Notes: generated by a model from the letters alone, not told the origin. Positions 36,789 to 46,155 are shown, numbered from the stretch's first letter. The stretch: DNA of 64,000 nt from Streptomonospora nanhaiensis (GCF_026642255.1 NZ_CP113264.1:2108001-2172000), one strand, 5' to 3'. Numbers and translations are program-made.

Positions 36789-36989
36789 TTAGCGGTTGTA
36801 GTTCGCGATGCACTGGTTGAGCAGGTTCAGGTCCAGGTTGATCAGACCGAGGAAGCTCTGCTGGCTGGTGCAGGCCTCGTACGCCTCGATGTCCGAGCCC
36901 TTCTCGCCCGCCAGGGCGGCCCCGGTGCCCATGCCGAGGAGTCCGGCGGCGAACAGAGCGGTCATGGTGATCTTGGCAGCGGTGCGCAT
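36789..36989 (-). CDS. Small secreted protein, 66 residues
   Basis: 66 residues from the ATG at 36989, with AAGGGAAG just upstream. A clear signal peptide (MRTAAKITMTALFAAGLLG...GAALAG) ends near residue 28. The mature peptide is about 38 residues with two cysteines, which could form one disulfide, and an Asn/Leu-rich C-terminal half (LINLDLNLLNQCIANYNR). It recalls small exported proteins of aerial-growing actinomycetes, but it lacks the chaplin sequence and I cannot assign a family. It has its own ribosome-binding site and a strong terminator, so it appears to be a monocistronic, well expressed unit. Confidence 0.75.
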   Translation of the reverse strand: MRTAAKITMTALFAAGLLGMGTGAALAGEKGSDIEAYEACTSQQSFLGLINLDLNLLNQCIANYNR

Positions 36990-37237
36990 TGCTTCCCTTT
37001 CGAGAGCGAATATTCGAAGAGGTCGGCCGACCCACCAGGACTGATAACCGTTTGATCACGTTCGGAAACGCAGAGTAGTCAACCAGGTTCTCCAAGGTGG
37101 GGTCGCGGGGGGTCTCCGCGGTCGCGATCTTGTCAGTGTCATGGCAGCTCAAGACACCTTTTTCGTAAGTGATTACGAGAGGTGTCGGGTAACTGAAAAT
37201 CTTGACAGGAGAACCGGGTCGAACCGCCGTGCGGGTC

Positions 37238-38182
37238 TCAACCCCTCCGGTGGTCCTCCGGCGGGGACGGGGCGGGCGAGCCGCCGCGCGTCCGTCCGCC
37301 GCGCTCGCGGGCGGAGGTGCGGGTGGAGCCGGCGCTGGCGACGATCACGCACCCCACCGCGAACCACTGCCAGGGCGAGAGCAGTTCGCCCAGCAGGACG
37401 AGCCCCACCACCGCGGCCGCGGCGGGCTGCAGGCTCATCAGCACGCCGAACACCCGGGGCGGCATCCGGCGCAGCGCGTTCAGTTCCAGGGTGTAGGGGA
37501 CGATCGAGGAGAGCACGCCCACCACCAGGCCGAACAGCAGCAGCCGCCAGTCCAGCAGGGCGGCGCCCCCCTCCGCGATCCCGGCCGGGGCCATGATCAC
37601 CACGCCGACCACGCTGGCGAACGCCAGGCCGGAGGCGCCGCTGAAACGCTGCCCCGTGGCCGCGCTGAGCAGGATGTACCCCGCCCACGCCACCGCCGCG
37701 AGCACCGCGAACAGGATGCCCAGCGGGTCCATGGAGCCCGACTCCAGGCCCAGCGCCACCACGCCCAGCCCGGCCAGCCCGGCCCACAGGAGGTCGATCC
37801 TGCGCCGTGAGCCCAGGATCGCGATGGCCAGCGGTCCGAGGTACTCGATCGTCACCGCGATCCCCAGCGGGATGCGCGCGAACGCCTGGTAGATGAGGAA
37901 GTTCATCATCGCCAGCGCGACGCCGTAGCCGACCACCACCAGCCAGTCGGTCCGGCTGCGGGCCCGGAGCGCGGGACGGACCAGCAGGACCAGGAGCACC
38001 GCCGAGGTGAGCAGCCGCAGCCACACGACGGCGGCCGGGGGAAGCTCCTCGAACAGGTTCTTGGCCACGCCCGCGCCGGTCTGCACGGAGACGATGCTGA
38101 CCATCACCAGCCAGACCGGCGGTATCGCCTCCGCCGCGGTCCGCAGGGAGAAGGGTTCCTTGGGGGTGGCCGGGGTGCTCAT
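37238..38182 (-). CDS. EamA-family transporter (RhtA/DMT type)
   Basis: 314 residues, with ten hydrophobic segments arranged as two five-helix EamA repeats. Typical segments include LRLLTSAVLLVLLVRP, AIEYLGPLAIAILGSRR-like VTIEYLGPLAIA, and in the second half VPYTLELNALRRMPPRVFGVLMSLQPAAAAVVGLVLLGE, the hallmark of the RhtA threonine/homoserine exporter branch. A -10-like TAGGAT lies 10 nt ahead of the ATG, overlapping the end of the upstream gene, so it may have its own promoter besides read-through. The substrate is probably an amino acid or metabolite exported from the cytoplasm; this is family inference. Confidence 0.85.
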   Translation of the reverse strand: MSTPATPKEPFSLRTAAEAIPPVWLVMVSIVSVQTGAGVAKNLFEELPPAAVVWLRLLTSAVLLVLLVRPALRARSRTDWLVVVGYGVALAMMNFLIYQAFARIPLGIAVTIEYLGPLAIAILGSRRRIDLLWAGLAGLGVVALGLESGSMDPLGILFAVLAAVAWAGYILLSAATGQRFSGASGLAFASVVGVVIMAPAGIAEGGAALLDWRLLLFGLVVGVLSSIVPYTLELNALRRMPPRVFGVLMSLQPAAAAVVGLVLLGELLSPWQWFAVGCVIVASAGSTRTSARERGGRTRGGSPAPSPPEDHRRG

Positions 38183-38188
38183 GGGTAT

Positions 38189-38626
38189 TCATCCTACGTT
38201 TTCGGTTCTCCGCTCGGCCTCCCCGCCCTCGTCCCGGCGGCCCTCCGGTCCCGCGGTCCCCGCACGCGCGCGCGACCTCCGGGGTTCCGCATGCGCCCCG
38301 GCGGCCGGGACCACGGGCGGGACGGCGGGCGGGCGGTGGATCACGGCGGTCAGGACCAGCAGCCAGGCCACCACCACGACCAGGGGCTGGAGCAGGGTCA
38401 TGACCAGGCCGAACACCGTCCTCTCCGCCTGGTCGGTGAGGATCTGCAACCCGATCCACAGGAACGGCAGCACCGCCGCCACGAGGTTCGTCACCAGGGC
38501 GGCCCACACCAGCCCCCGGCGGGCGGGCGGGCGCCACACCAGCAGTGCGCCGCCCGCCACGAGCAGCATGAGCGGCGGTCCGAGGTACCGGACCACGATG
38601 AACCAGGGGACTCCGATGGCTTCCAT
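38189..38626 (-). CDS. Small membrane protein, function unknown
   Basis: 145 residues from the ATG at 38626, with TAGGGT 6 nt upstream (leaderless style). Three hydrophobic helices at about residues 8-30, 38-62 and 72-94 are followed by a 45-residue Pro/Arg/Glu-rich cytoplasmic-looking tail. Its stop is only 6 nt from the EamA start, so the two are likely co-transcribed. I recognise no family. Confidence 0.6.
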   Translation of the reverse strand: MEAIGVPWFIVVRYLGPPLMLLVAGGALLVWRPPARRGLVWAALVTNLVAAVLPFLWIGLQILTDQAERTVFGLVMTLLQPLVVVVAWLLVLTAVIHRPPAVPPVVPAAGAHAEPRRSRARAGTAGPEGRRDEGGEAERRTENVG

Positions 38627-38759
38627 GGCGGGACCCTATCGAGGCCCGCCCCGGCGGGAGGTCGAGGGCGAACGTGCGCGAAGTACGTCAAGTGGTGTCA
38701 AATAGTGCGGGGCCGTGGCCGACACGGCCCTCACCCGTCGCCCGCTGGAGTGTCCTCAC

Positions 38760-39449
38760 ATGTCCCGACGCCGAGCCCGCAGTGCCCCCCGTGTCCAGGA
38801 ACGGCACGTGCCGACCTGGCCGGTCTTCGTCGGAGCGCTGGCGCTCGTCCTCGTCGCCGTCATCGGCGGCTACACGGGCGGCCTCCTCGCCGCCGGCTCC
38901 GGAGAACAGGAGGAACCGGGGATGGACGTGGTCTCCGGCATCCTCGTCGAGCCCTCCGGCGCGCCGGAGGAGACCGGGGAGCCCGAGGAGGAAGAGGAGT
39001 ACGTCCACCCCGCCGGGATGGACCCCTCACTCGCCTACGTCCTCCAGAACGTGCACGGCGACCGCGTCGCCGACGTCGCGGGCGCCTCCACCGACAACGG
39101 GGCCCCCGTCCACCTGTGGGACCGCCACGACGCGGAGAACCAGCAGTGGAGGTTCGTCCCGCTCGACGAACAGGGCTTCTACGAGATCGAGGGCGTCGGC
39201 AGCGGCAAGGTCCTGGAGGTCGCGGCCGACCCCGCGCAGCCCGCCGCCACGCTGCTCACCCGGACCGGGGCGCCCAACCAGCACTGGTCGGTGGTCGAGG
39301 TCGGCAGCGGGGTCGTCCGGCTGGTCAACCGGGCCACGGGCCGCGCCCTCGAAGGGCAGGGCGGCGCGCCCGACAACGGCACGGCGATCGTCCAGGCGCC
39401 CGACGGCTCCCACGCCCACCAGCAGTGGCGCCTGCTCCCCATGGGCTGA
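38760..39449 (+). CDS. Membrane-anchored ricin-type beta-trefoil lectin
   Basis: 229 residues from the ATG at 38760 (GGAG 9 nt upstream; a GTG at 38715 is longer). A basic N-terminus is followed by one membrane helix (WPVFVGALALVLVAVIGGYTGG), then an acidic Glu-rich linker, then a ricin B-type lectin domain from about residue 85 to the end. The three QxW-type repeats read NQQWRF, NQHWSV and HQQWRL, with aligned DNGAPV, PAATLL and DNGTAI turns. Such domains bind galactose-type sugars or glycans. No enzyme domain is attached, unlike most secreted actinomycete RICIN proteins, so this is probably a surface-displayed glycan-binding protein. Confidence 0.8.
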   Translation: MSRRRARSAPRVQERHVPTWPVFVGALALVLVAVIGGYTGGLLAAGSGEQEEPGMDVVSGILVEPSGAPEETGEPEEEEEYVHPAGMDPSLAYVLQNVHGDRVADVAGASTDNGAPVHLWDRHDAENQQWRFVPLDEQGFYEIEGVGSGKVLEVAADPAQPAATLLTRTGAPNQHWSVVEVGSGVVRLVNRATGRALEGQGGAPDNGTAIVQAPDGSHAHQQWRLLPMG

Positions 39450-39503
39450 TCCGCGACGGGCCCCGAGGCCCGGACGGCCCCGCGGCGACGCCCCGGTCCG
39501 GTG

Positions 39504-40301
39504 TCAGCCGACGAGGAGCGACCGGGCGGTCTTCCAGCACTCGTCGTCGGAGGCGCAGAGCAGGCCCACGGCGTCGTCGCCCGGACGGTACTCGCCGCCG
39601 TCCGGGCGCAGGCACACGCCTCCGGCCTCGGTCAGCATCAGGGAGCCGGGGGCGTGGTCCCAGGGCAGGGTCCTGTGGAACAGCAGGAAGTCCTGCCCGC
39701 CCTCGAACAGGAGCGGGTAGTCCACCCCGACGCAGTGCGAGCCCGATCCCATGGACGCGAAGCGTGTGGCGGCCTCCTCCACGCGCCGCTTCGCGGCGGG
39801 GGCGAGGAACCGCGTCGCGGCCGAGCCGTGCAGGCGGGCCGGATCGGCCGGTGCGGGCTCCCGGCGCACCCTCACGCCGTCGCGCCAGGTGCCGGACCCG
39901 CGCTCCGCGACGTAGACCCGGTCCTCGGTGGGGCGCAGGATCCATGCCGCGACGGTCTCGCCGTGGCGCACCAGGGCGGCCATCACCGCGAAGCGCGTGT
40001 CGCCCCGGACGAAGTTGCGGGTTCCGTCGACCGGGTCGACCAGCCACGCCACGGGCTCCCCGTACAGGGCGCGGAGCAGGCCGGGGTCGTCCGAGGCGGC
40101 CTCCTCGCCCACGACCGGCGCCGCGACGACGTCGCGCAGGCGGGCGCCGATCAGCTCCTCGGCCTCGCGATCGGCGACCGTGACGAGCTCGCCGGGGGCC
40201 TTCTCGGTGACCTCGCCCTCGGACAGGGACCGGAAGCGGGGGAGGACCGCCGCCTCCGCCGCCTCGCGGAGGATCTCGGTGACCGCGTCGACGTCGAGCA
40301 T
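39504..40301 (-). CDS. Inositol monophosphatase-family enzyme
   Basis: 265 residues from the ATG at 40301; TAGGAT lies 7 nt upstream, and the alternative ATG at 40310 falls inside that element. Metal and catalytic motifs are intact: VVGEEAA (about 65-71), WLVDPVDGTRNFVRG (about 87-101) and LPWDHAPGSLMLTEAGG (about 212-228). The family removes phosphate from inositol phosphates, histidinol phosphate, fructose bisphosphate or PAP. In actinobacteria a HisN-type role is common, but I cannot decide among these. Cytoplasmic. Confidence 0.85.
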   Translation of the reverse strand: MLDVDAVTEILREAAEAAVLPRFRSLSEGEVTEKAPGELVTVADREAEELIGARLRDVVAAPVVGEEAASDDPGLLRALYGEPVAWLVDPVDGTRNFVRGDTRFAVMAALVRHGETVAAWILRPTEDRVYVAERGSGTWRDGVRVRREPAPADPARLHGSAATRFLAPAAKRRVEEAATRFASMGSGSHCVGVDYPLLFEGGQDFLLFHRTLPWDHAPGSLMLTEAGGVCLRPDGGEYRPGDDAVGLLCASDDECWKTARSLLVG

Positions 40302-40367
40302 GCGCCCCATCCTAGGAGCGGCGGGCGCGGGCGCGGGGACCGCCCCCTCCCGGGAGGCCCGCGGGCG

Positions 40368-41213
40368 TCACTCCCAGCGGAAGAGGCGGCTGGCGAGCAG
40401 TCCGCAGACGAGGGCCCACACGGCCAGGACCGCGAACGCGCCCCAGCCCGGCAGGGACCCGTCCGCGAGGACGGTCCGCAGGCCCGAGCTGAGGGCGGTG
40501 ACCGGCAGCAGCGAGGCGGCCTGCTCCAGCGGCGCGGGGAAGCTGCTGGTCGGGAACAGCACGCCGCCCAGTCCGAGCATCAGCACGTACACCAGGTTGG
40601 CCCCGGCCAGGGTCGCCTCCGCCCGCAGGGTGCCGGCCATGAGCAGGCCGAGCGAGCTGAACGCGGCGGTCGCCAGCAGCACCAGGGCGACCGCCGACAG
40701 CACGCCCGCCGGGTCGGGGTCGGGGGACCAGCCCAGGGCCAGCGCCACCGTGCACAGCAGCGCGATCTGGATGGCCTGCACGCCCAGGACGGCCAGCGTC
40801 TTGGCGGCCAGGAGGCCGAACCGGGACAGCGGCGTCGCCCCCAGGCGCTTCAGGACCCCGTAGCGCCGCTCGAAGCCGGTGCCGATGGCCAGGCCGGTGA
40901 ACGACGTCGACATCACCGCCAGCGCCAGGACGCCCGGCGTGAGGGCGTCGACGCGGGGGCCCGGGCCCACGTCCAGGACCGAGGTGAGGCTGAAGCCCAC
41001 CAGCAGGAGGACGGGGATGACCATGGTCAGCAGGAACTGCTCGCCGTGGCGGAGCATCACCCGCAGTTCCATGCGGGCCTGCGAGGCGACCATCCGCCAC
41101 ATCGGCGCGGCCCCGGGCGCAGGGGTGAACAGCGAGGCGCCGCCGCCCTGTGAGGGGGCGGTCGGGGCGGCGTCGGCGGCCCGCGTGGTGGTGCTGGAGG
41201 TGTGCTCGGTCAT
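40368..41213 (-). CDS. ABC-2 type exporter permease
   Basis: 281 residues from the ATG at 41213, which overlaps the ATPase stop (ATGA). About 38 Pro/Ser/Thr-rich residues precede the membrane domain, which has six helices. GTGFERRYGVLKRLGATPLSRFGLLAAK is the cytoplasmic coupling region typical of ABC-2 permeases, and LRTVLADGS precedes the last helix. It pairs with the ATPase encoded just upstream. The exported substrate (drug, lipid or peptide) is unknown. An ABC exporter next to sufR is part of the conserved actinobacterial block. Confidence 0.88.
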   Translation of the reverse strand: MTEHTSSTTTRAADAAPTAPSQGGGASLFTPAPGAAPMWRMVASQARMELRVMLRHGEQFLLTMVIPVLLLVGFSLTSVLDVGPGPRVDALTPGVLALAVMSTSFTGLAIGTGFERRYGVLKRLGATPLSRFGLLAAKTLAVLGVQAIQIALLCTVALALGWSPDPDPAGVLSAVALVLLATAAFSSLGLLMAGTLRAEATLAGANLVYVLMLGLGGVLFPTSSFPAPLEQAASLLPVTALSSGLRTVLADGSLPGWGAFAVLAVWALVCGLLASRLFRWE

Positions 41214-42151
41214 TGGTCGCGCAGTTCCCGGCCCGTGAGTTCGAGGAAGACGTCTTCGAGGGTACGCCGTCGCACGCGCAGGTCCTCGGCGAGGACGCCG
41301 GCCGACGCGCACCATGCGGTGACCGTGGCCAGGAACTCCGGACCGAGCGCGGCGGCGTCGTCGGTGGTGACCACGTACTCGCGGCGGCCGTCCGCGGTGG
41401 CGCCGTCGGCGACCCTGCTGCCCTCGGGCAGGGCGGCCAGGAGCGCGGAGGAGTCCACGGGCGTGCTGGAGAAGCACACCTCGCGGCGCCCCTCGGTGAG
41501 CGCGGCCGGCGCGCCCTCGGCGACCACGGCGCCGCGGTCGATGATGACCACGTGGTCGGCCAGCCGTTCGGCCTCCTCCATGTGGTGGGTGCTCAGGATG
41601 ACCGCCACGCCCGCCTCGCGCAGGGCCGACACCAGGTCCCAGGTGGCCATGCGCGCCTGCGGGTCCAGGCCCGCCGTCGGCTCGTCCAGGAACACCAGCT
41701 CGGGCCGTCCGACCACGGCGCAGGCCAGGGAGAGGCGCTGCTGCTGGCCGCCGGACAGGCGGCGGAAGGGGGTGGCGGCCACGGAGTTCAGGCCCAGCCG
41801 CTCCATGAGGACGGCGGGGGCGATCGGGCTGGCGTGGAAGGAGGCCATCAGGTTCAGCCACTCCGCCGCGCGGGCGCCGGTGGGGACCCCGCCGGACTGG
41901 GGCATCACCCCGACGCGGGGCTTGAGGGCGGTGGCGTCGGCCACGGGGTCCAGGCCCAGGACCCGGACCCGCCCGCCGTCGGCGCGGCGGAAGCCCTCGC
42001 AGATCTCGATGGTGCTCGTCTTGCCCGCCCCGTTGGGGCCGAGCAGGGCCGTCACCGCACCCCGGCGCGCGCTGAACGTGAGGCCGGAGACTGCGGTGGT
42101 GGCGCCGTAGCGCTTGACCAGGTCGACGACCTCGACCGCGGCTGTGTCCAT
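41210..42151 (-). CDS. ABC exporter ATP-binding protein
   Basis: 313 residues from the ATG at 42151; TAAACT lies 8 nt upstream, and longer frames to 42235 lack support. Walker A GPNGAGKTS, Q-loop region VMPQSGGVP, signature LSGGQQQR, Walker B LVFLDEPTAGLDP and the H-loop STHHMEE are all intact. The C-terminal 90 residues are the extension typical of DrrA-like exporters. It powers the permease that follows. Divergent from sufR across a 296-bp region that holds an iron box. Confidence 0.93.
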   Translation of the reverse strand: MDTAAVEVVDLVKRYGATTAVSGLTFSARRGAVTALLGPNGAGKTSTIEICEGFRRADGGRVRVLGLDPVADATALKPRVGVMPQSGGVPTGARAAEWLNLMASFHASPIAPAVLMERLGLNSVAATPFRRLSGGQQQRLSLACAVVGRPELVFLDEPTAGLDPQARMATWDLVSALREAGVAVILSTHHMEEAERLADHVVIIDRGAVVAEGAPAALTEGRREVCFSSTPVDSSALLAALPEGSRVADGATADGRREYVVTTDDAAALGPEFLATVTAWCASAGVLAEDLRVRRRTLEDVFLELTGRELRDQ

Positions 42152-42327
42152 GGGGCCTGAGTTTACGTGCGGCCGGGCGGGGCCCTTCACCGCCCCGCTC
42201 GGGGAGGAGCCGCCGAAAACTCGGGAGGTCCACATCCTGGTCGTGCGGTATCAACATGCGGGCAATCCGGGCCGTCTCGGCCCCTCGCGCGGTGGCGACC
42301 TCGGGTTTCGGGAGCATGAACCCGCTG

Positions 42328-42344
42328 TTAGGCAAGCCTGACCT
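42328..42344. promoter_or_regulatory. Candidate iron box (DtxR/IdeR/DmdR site) upstream of suf
   Basis: TTAGGCAAGCCTGACCT matches the actinobacterial iron-box consensus TTAGGTTAGGCTAACCT at 12 of 17 positions, counted by eye. It lies between the divergent ABC exporter gene and sufR, so either could be the target. The match is weaker than the box at 49993. Confidence 0.45.
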
Positions 42345-42393
42345 TCGTGATGAAGGGCATGGAGCGGCGTTTGCCTCAACGGACTTATTTAGG

Positions 42394-42407
42394 CCACACT
42401 GATGTTG
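42394..42407 (+). promoter_or_regulatory. Candidate SufR operator (CCAC-N6-GTTG)
   Basis: CCAC-ACTGAT-GTTG is one base from the CAAC-N6-GTTG dyad reported for SufR repressors. It overlaps TTGTCA (42405-42410), a possible -35, and lies 41 bp ahead of sufR, well placed for autorepression. Confidence 0.55.
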
Positions 42408-42447
42408 TCAAAACCACGAGCTGCGTACGACGAGGGAGGGGAGCGCC

Positions 42448-43224
42448 GTGCCCGAGGCGACCAGTGTGCCCCGTGCCCTGGCCGGACCCGACCGCGGGGC
42501 CGAGACCGGCACCCGCGCCCGCGTCGCGCGGCTCATCCTGGAGAAGGGCCCGATCACCGCATCCTCCCTGGGGGAGCGGCTCGGACTCACTCCGGCGGCG
42601 ATCCGCCGCCACCTCGACAACCTGACCGGTGAGGGCATGGTCGAGGCCCGCGACGCCCGGCCCCACGGCGGACAGCGCCGCAGGGGCAGGCCCGCCAAGG
42701 TCTTCGCCATCACCGAGGCCGGGCGGGACGCCTTCGTCCACGCCTACGACGACCTCGCCACCAGCGCGCTCCGCTTCCTGGCGGAGACCGCCGGGGACGG
42801 GGCCGTCGGCGAGTTCGCCCGCAGTCAGGTCGCCGATCTGGAGAGGCGCTACAGGCCCCTGCTGGACGCTGTCCCCCCGGAACAGCGCGTCCGGCTCCTG
42901 GCCGAGGCACTCTCCAACGACGGTTACGCCGCCACCGCGGGCCGGGCGCCCGCACCCGGCGGCGGTGACCAGCTGTGCCAACACCACTGTCCGGTCGCCC
43001 ACGTGGCCGCGGAGTTCCCGCAGCTCTGCGAAGCCGAGGTCGAGGCCTTCTCACGACTTCTGGGCACCCCGGTGCGCAGGTTGGCCACCATCGCCCACGG
43101 CGACGGTGTGTGCACCACGCACGTCACCCCTCGGGGCGACGTGGCGGGCGGGGACAGCCAAACCCCCGCGTCAGAGGCCATCCGCCAGGGGGCGGGCGGC
43201 TCAGTTCACCACAAGGACACCTGA
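42448..43224 (+). CDS. sufR: SufR, Fe-S-sensing repressor of the suf operon
   Basis: 258 residues from the GTG at 42448 (GAGGGAGGGGAG upstream). A winged helix-turn-helix ([24 protein letters not shown], then [11 protein letters not shown]) occupies residues 20-90. The C-terminal half has C177, C181, C194 and C222 (LCQHHC...QLC...GVCTTH), the cysteines expected to hold the [4Fe-4S] cluster that controls DNA binding. When clusters are scarce the apoprotein should release suf. The gene is first in the operon, 19 bp ahead of sufB, behind a matching operator candidate. Confidence 0.92.
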   Translation: MPEATSVPRALAGPDRGAETGTRARVARLILEKGPITASSLGERLGLTPAAIRRHLDNLTGEGMVEARDARPHGGQRRRGRPAKVFAITEAGRDAFVHAYDDLATSALRFLAETAGDGAVGEFARSQVADLERRYRPLLDAVPPEQRVRLLAEALSNDGYAATAGRAPAPGGGDQLCQHHCPVAHVAAEFPQLCEAEVEAFSRLLGTPVRRLATIAHGDGVCTTHVTPRGDVAGGDSQTPASEAIRQGAGGSVHHKDT

Positions 43225-43243
43225 GTCCTGGAGGAGTCCGCGC

Positions 43244-44656
43244 ATGACGTCTATCGCGCATCCCGAGCTCGAAGGGATCGGAAACTATGAGTTCGGCTGG
43301 TCCGACTCCGACAAGGCGGGGGCTACCGCCCGCCGCGGCCTGAACGAGGAGGTCGTCCGCGACATCTCCTCGAAGAAGGACGAGTCGGAGTGGATGACCA
43401 AGCTCCGGCTCAAGTCCCTCAAGCTCTTCGACAAGAAGCCCATGCCCAACTGGGGCGCGGACCTGTCCAAGATCGACTTCGACAACATCAAGTACTTCGT
43501 GCGGTCCACGGAGAAGCAGGCCACCTCCTGGGAGGAACTGCCCGAGGACATCAAGAACACCTACGACCGGCTCGGCATCCCCGAGGCGGAGAAGCAGCGC
43601 CTGGTCTCCGGTGTCGCCGCGCAGTACGAGTCCGAGGTCGTCTACCACCAGATCCGCGAGGACCTGGAGGAGCAGGGTGTCATCTTCCTCGACACCGACA
43701 CCGCCCTCAAGGAGCACCCGGAGATCTTCGAGGAGTACTTCGGCTCGGTGATCCCGCCCGGCGACAACAAGTTCGCCGCGCTCAACACCGCGGTGTGGAG
43801 CGGCGGGTCGTTCATCTACGTGCCCAAGAACGTGCACGTCGAGATCCCGCTGCAGGCCTACTTCCGGATCAACACCGAGAACATGGGCCAGTTCGAGCGG
43901 ACGCTGATCATCGTCGACGAGGGCGCCTACGTCCACTACGTCGAGGGCTGCACCGCGCCGATCTACAAGTCGGACTCGCTGCACTCCGCGGTCGTCGAGA
44001 TCATCGTCAAGAAGAACGCCCGCTGCCGGTACACGACCATCCAGAACTGGTCGAACAACGTCTTCAACCTGGTCACCAAGCGCGCCATCGCCGAAGAGGG
44101 CGCGACCATGGAGTGGATCGACGGCAACATCGGCTCCCAGGTGACCATGAAGTACCCGGCCGTGTACCTCATGGGCGAGCACGCCAAGGGCGAGACCCTG
44201 TCCATCGCCTTCGCGGGCGAGGGCCAGCACCAGGACACCGGTTCCAAGATGGTGCACTGCGCTCCCAACACCTCGTCCACCATCGTCTCGAAGTCGGTGG
44301 CACGCGGCGGGGGCCGCGCCTCCTACCGGGGCCTGGTGCAGGTGCAGGAGGGCGCGCACAACGCGAAGTCCTCGGTCAAGTGCGACGCGCTGCTGATCGA
44401 CACCGTCAGCCGCTCGGACACCTACCCCTACAACGACCTGCGCGAGGACGACGCCGAGCTCGCGCACGAGGCGACCGTCTCCAAGGTCAGCGAGGACCAG
44501 CTCTTCTACCTGATGAGCCGGGGCATGAACGAGGACGAGGCCATGGCCATGATCGTGCGCGGGTTCGTCGAGCCCATCGCGCGCGAGCTGCCCATGGAGT
44601 ACGCGCTGGAACTGAACCGGCTGATCGAGCTTCAGATGGAAGGAGCGGTTGGTTAA
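43244..44656 (+). CDS. sufB: Fe-S cluster scaffold subunit SufB
   Basis: 470 residues from the ATG at 43244 (GGAGG upstream). With SufC and SufD it forms the SufBC2D complex on which Fe-S clusters are built. The sequence is highly characteristic: NYEFGW near the start, [21 protein letters not shown]-type [29 protein letters not shown] with the conserved Cys, and the C-terminal [13 protein letters not shown]. No intein is present, unlike the M. tuberculosis homologue. The stop overlaps the sufD start region. Confidence 0.97.
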   Translation: MTSIAHPELEGIGNYEFGWSDSDKAGATARRGLNEEVVRDISSKKDESEWMTKLRLKSLKLFDKKPMPNWGADLSKIDFDNIKYFVRSTEKQATSWEELPEDIKNTYDRLGIPEAEKQRLVSGVAAQYESEVVYHQIREDLEEQGVIFLDTDTALKEHPEIFEEYFGSVIPPGDNKFAALNTAVWSGGSFIYVPKNVHVEIPLQAYFRINTENMGQFERTLIIVDEGAYVHYVEGCTAPIYKSDSLHSAVVEIIVKKNARCRYTTIQNWSNNVFNLVTKRAIAEEGATMEWIDGNIGSQVTMKYPAVYLMGEHAKGETLSIAFAGEGQHQDTGSKMVHCAPNTSSTIVSKSVARGGGRASYRGLVQVQEGAHNAKSSVKCDALLIDTVSRSDTYPYNDLREDDAELAHEATVSKVSEDQLFYLMSRGMNEDEAMAMIVRGFVEPIARELPMEYALELNRLIELQMEGAVG

Positions 44657-45818
44657 GTTGACCGGCCCCAGCATCGAACCCAAGGCCCACAGCCACGGCC
44701 TCGGGGACATCCCGTTCTCCAAGTTGGCGACCCACGGGTCGTTCGACGTGAACGACTTCCCCGTCCCCAACGGCCGCGAGGAGGAGTGGCGCTTCACGCC
44801 CGTCCGCCGCCTCAAGGGCCTGCACGACGGCACCGCCGTCGCCGGCGGCGCCGACAAGCTCGACATCGACGCCCCCGAGGGCGTCACCGTCGAGACCGTC
44901 GGCCGCGGCGACGCCAGGCTCGGCACCGCGGGCTTCCCGGCCGACCGCGTGATCGCCCAGGCCTACACCTCCTTCGAGGAGGCCACGATCGTCACGGTCG
45001 CCAAGGGCAAGGCCCTGGAGCAGCCGGTCGTCATCAACCGGGAGGCCCAGGGCGGCACCCGCTTCGACCAGTACGTCATCGACGTCGAACCGCTGGCCGA
45101 GGCGATCGTCGTCCTCAACCAGACCGGTACGGGCATCCGTGCGGGCAGCGTGGACATCCACGTCGCCGAGGGCGCGCGCCTGACCCTGATCAGCGTGCAG
45201 GACTGGGACCGCGACGCCGTCGACGTGTCCCAGCACAACGCGCAGGTCGCCAAGGACGCCACGTTCAAGTCGATCGTGGTCACCCTCGGCGGCGACCTGG
45301 TCCGGCTCTCCCCGAAGGTGGCCTACAAGGGGCGCGGCGCCAACGCCGAGCTCCACGGCCTGTACTTCACCGGCGACGGCCAGCACCACGAGCACCGCTC
45401 GCTCATCGACCACAACATGTCCAACACCCGGTCCCGGGTGGAGTACAAGGGTGCGCTGAGCGGCAAGGGCGCGCACGGCGTGTGGATCGGTGACGTGATC
45501 ATCGGCGAGGGCACGACCGGCACCGACTCGTACGAGCACAACCGCAACCTCCAGCTCACCGACGAGACCCGCGTCGACTCGGTGCCCAACCTGGAGATCT
45601 TCACCGGCGAGGTGGAGGGCGCCGGCCACGCCGCCGCCAGCGGCCGCCTCGACGACATCCACCTGTTCTACCTCCGCTCGCGGGGCATCCCGGAGGACGA
45701 GGCCCGCCGCCTGGTCATCCGCGGCTACTTCCTCGAGCTGATCAACCGCATCCCGGTCGGTGAGCTGCGCGAGGGGATCATGGACAAGGTCGAGCGCAAG
45801 CTGGCCGAGCATGAGTGA
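44649..45818 (+). CDS. sufD: Fe-S cluster assembly subunit SufD
   Basis: 389 residues from a TTG at 44649 that overlaps sufB by 8 bp; a second TTG at 44658 is as likely, because GAAGGAG at 44639-44645 is nearly too close to the first. The motifs [19 protein letters not shown] and, near the end, [35 protein letters not shown] identify SufD. It is the paralogue and partner of SufB in the SufBC2D scaffold. The stop overlaps the Rieske gene start. Confidence 0.96.
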   Translation: MVKLTGPSIEPKAHSHGLGDIPFSKLATHGSFDVNDFPVPNGREEEWRFTPVRRLKGLHDGTAVAGGADKLDIDAPEGVTVETVGRGDARLGTAGFPADRVIAQAYTSFEEATIVTVAKGKALEQPVVINREAQGGTRFDQYVIDVEPLAEAIVVLNQTGTGIRAGSVDIHVAEGARLTLISVQDWDRDAVDVSQHNAQVAKDATFKSIVVTLGGDLVRLSPKVAYKGRGANAELHGLYFTGDGQHHEHRSLIDHNMSNTRSRVEYKGALSGKGAHGVWIGDVIIGEGTTGTDSYEHNRNLQLTDETRVDSVPNLEIFTGEVEGAGHAAASGRLDDIHLFYLRSRGIPEDEARRLVIRGYFLELINRIPVGELREGIMDKVERKLAEHE

Positions 45819-46146
45819 GGGCACTCGCTGGGTGAAGGTCGCCGAGCTCGCCGAGATCCCCGAGGAGGGGGTCCTCGGCGTCGAGACCGACGACGAGACA
45901 CCCATCGCGCTGGTCCGCTCCGAGGGTGAGGTGTTCGCCGTGCGGGACGTGTGCTCGCACGCCGAGGTCCGCCTCTCCGAGGGCGAGGTCGAGGACGGCA
46001 CCATCGAGTGCTGGCTGCACGGCTCCTGCTTCGACCTGCGTTCGGGGGCGCCGATCAACCCGCCCGCGACCCAGCCGGTTTCCACCTATGACGTGAAGAT
46101 CGACGGCGACGACGTACTCGTGTCGTTGGACGAGAAGAATTCCTGA
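45811..46146 (+). CDS. Rieske [2Fe-2S] ferredoxin-like protein of the suf operon
   Basis: 111 residues from the ATG at 45811, overlapping the sufD stop. The Rieske cluster ligands are CSH (near residue 51) and CWLH (near 70), that is CxH...CxxH, in a single-domain bacterial Rieske ferredoxin of the non-heme-dioxygenase type. Its place between sufD and sufC is conserved in actinobacteria, so it probably donates electrons during cluster assembly or is an early client; this is inference. Confidence 0.93.
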   Translation: MSEGTRWVKVAELAEIPEEGVLGVETDDETPIALVRSEGEVFAVRDVCSHAEVRLSEGEVEDGTIECWLHGSCFDLRSGAPINPPATQPVSTYDVKIDGDDVLVSLDEKNS

Positions 46147-46155
46147 GGCTTTGAC

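Noticed and set aside
37141..37596. 151-codon ORF starting in the gap next to the small secreted protein gene
   Set aside because: Most of it is antisense to the EamA gene and is Arg/Pro-rich; no ribosome-binding site.
43244..44656. Intein in SufB
   Set aside because: The M. tuberculosis homologue has one, but here the reading frame is continuous at 470 residues with no insert.
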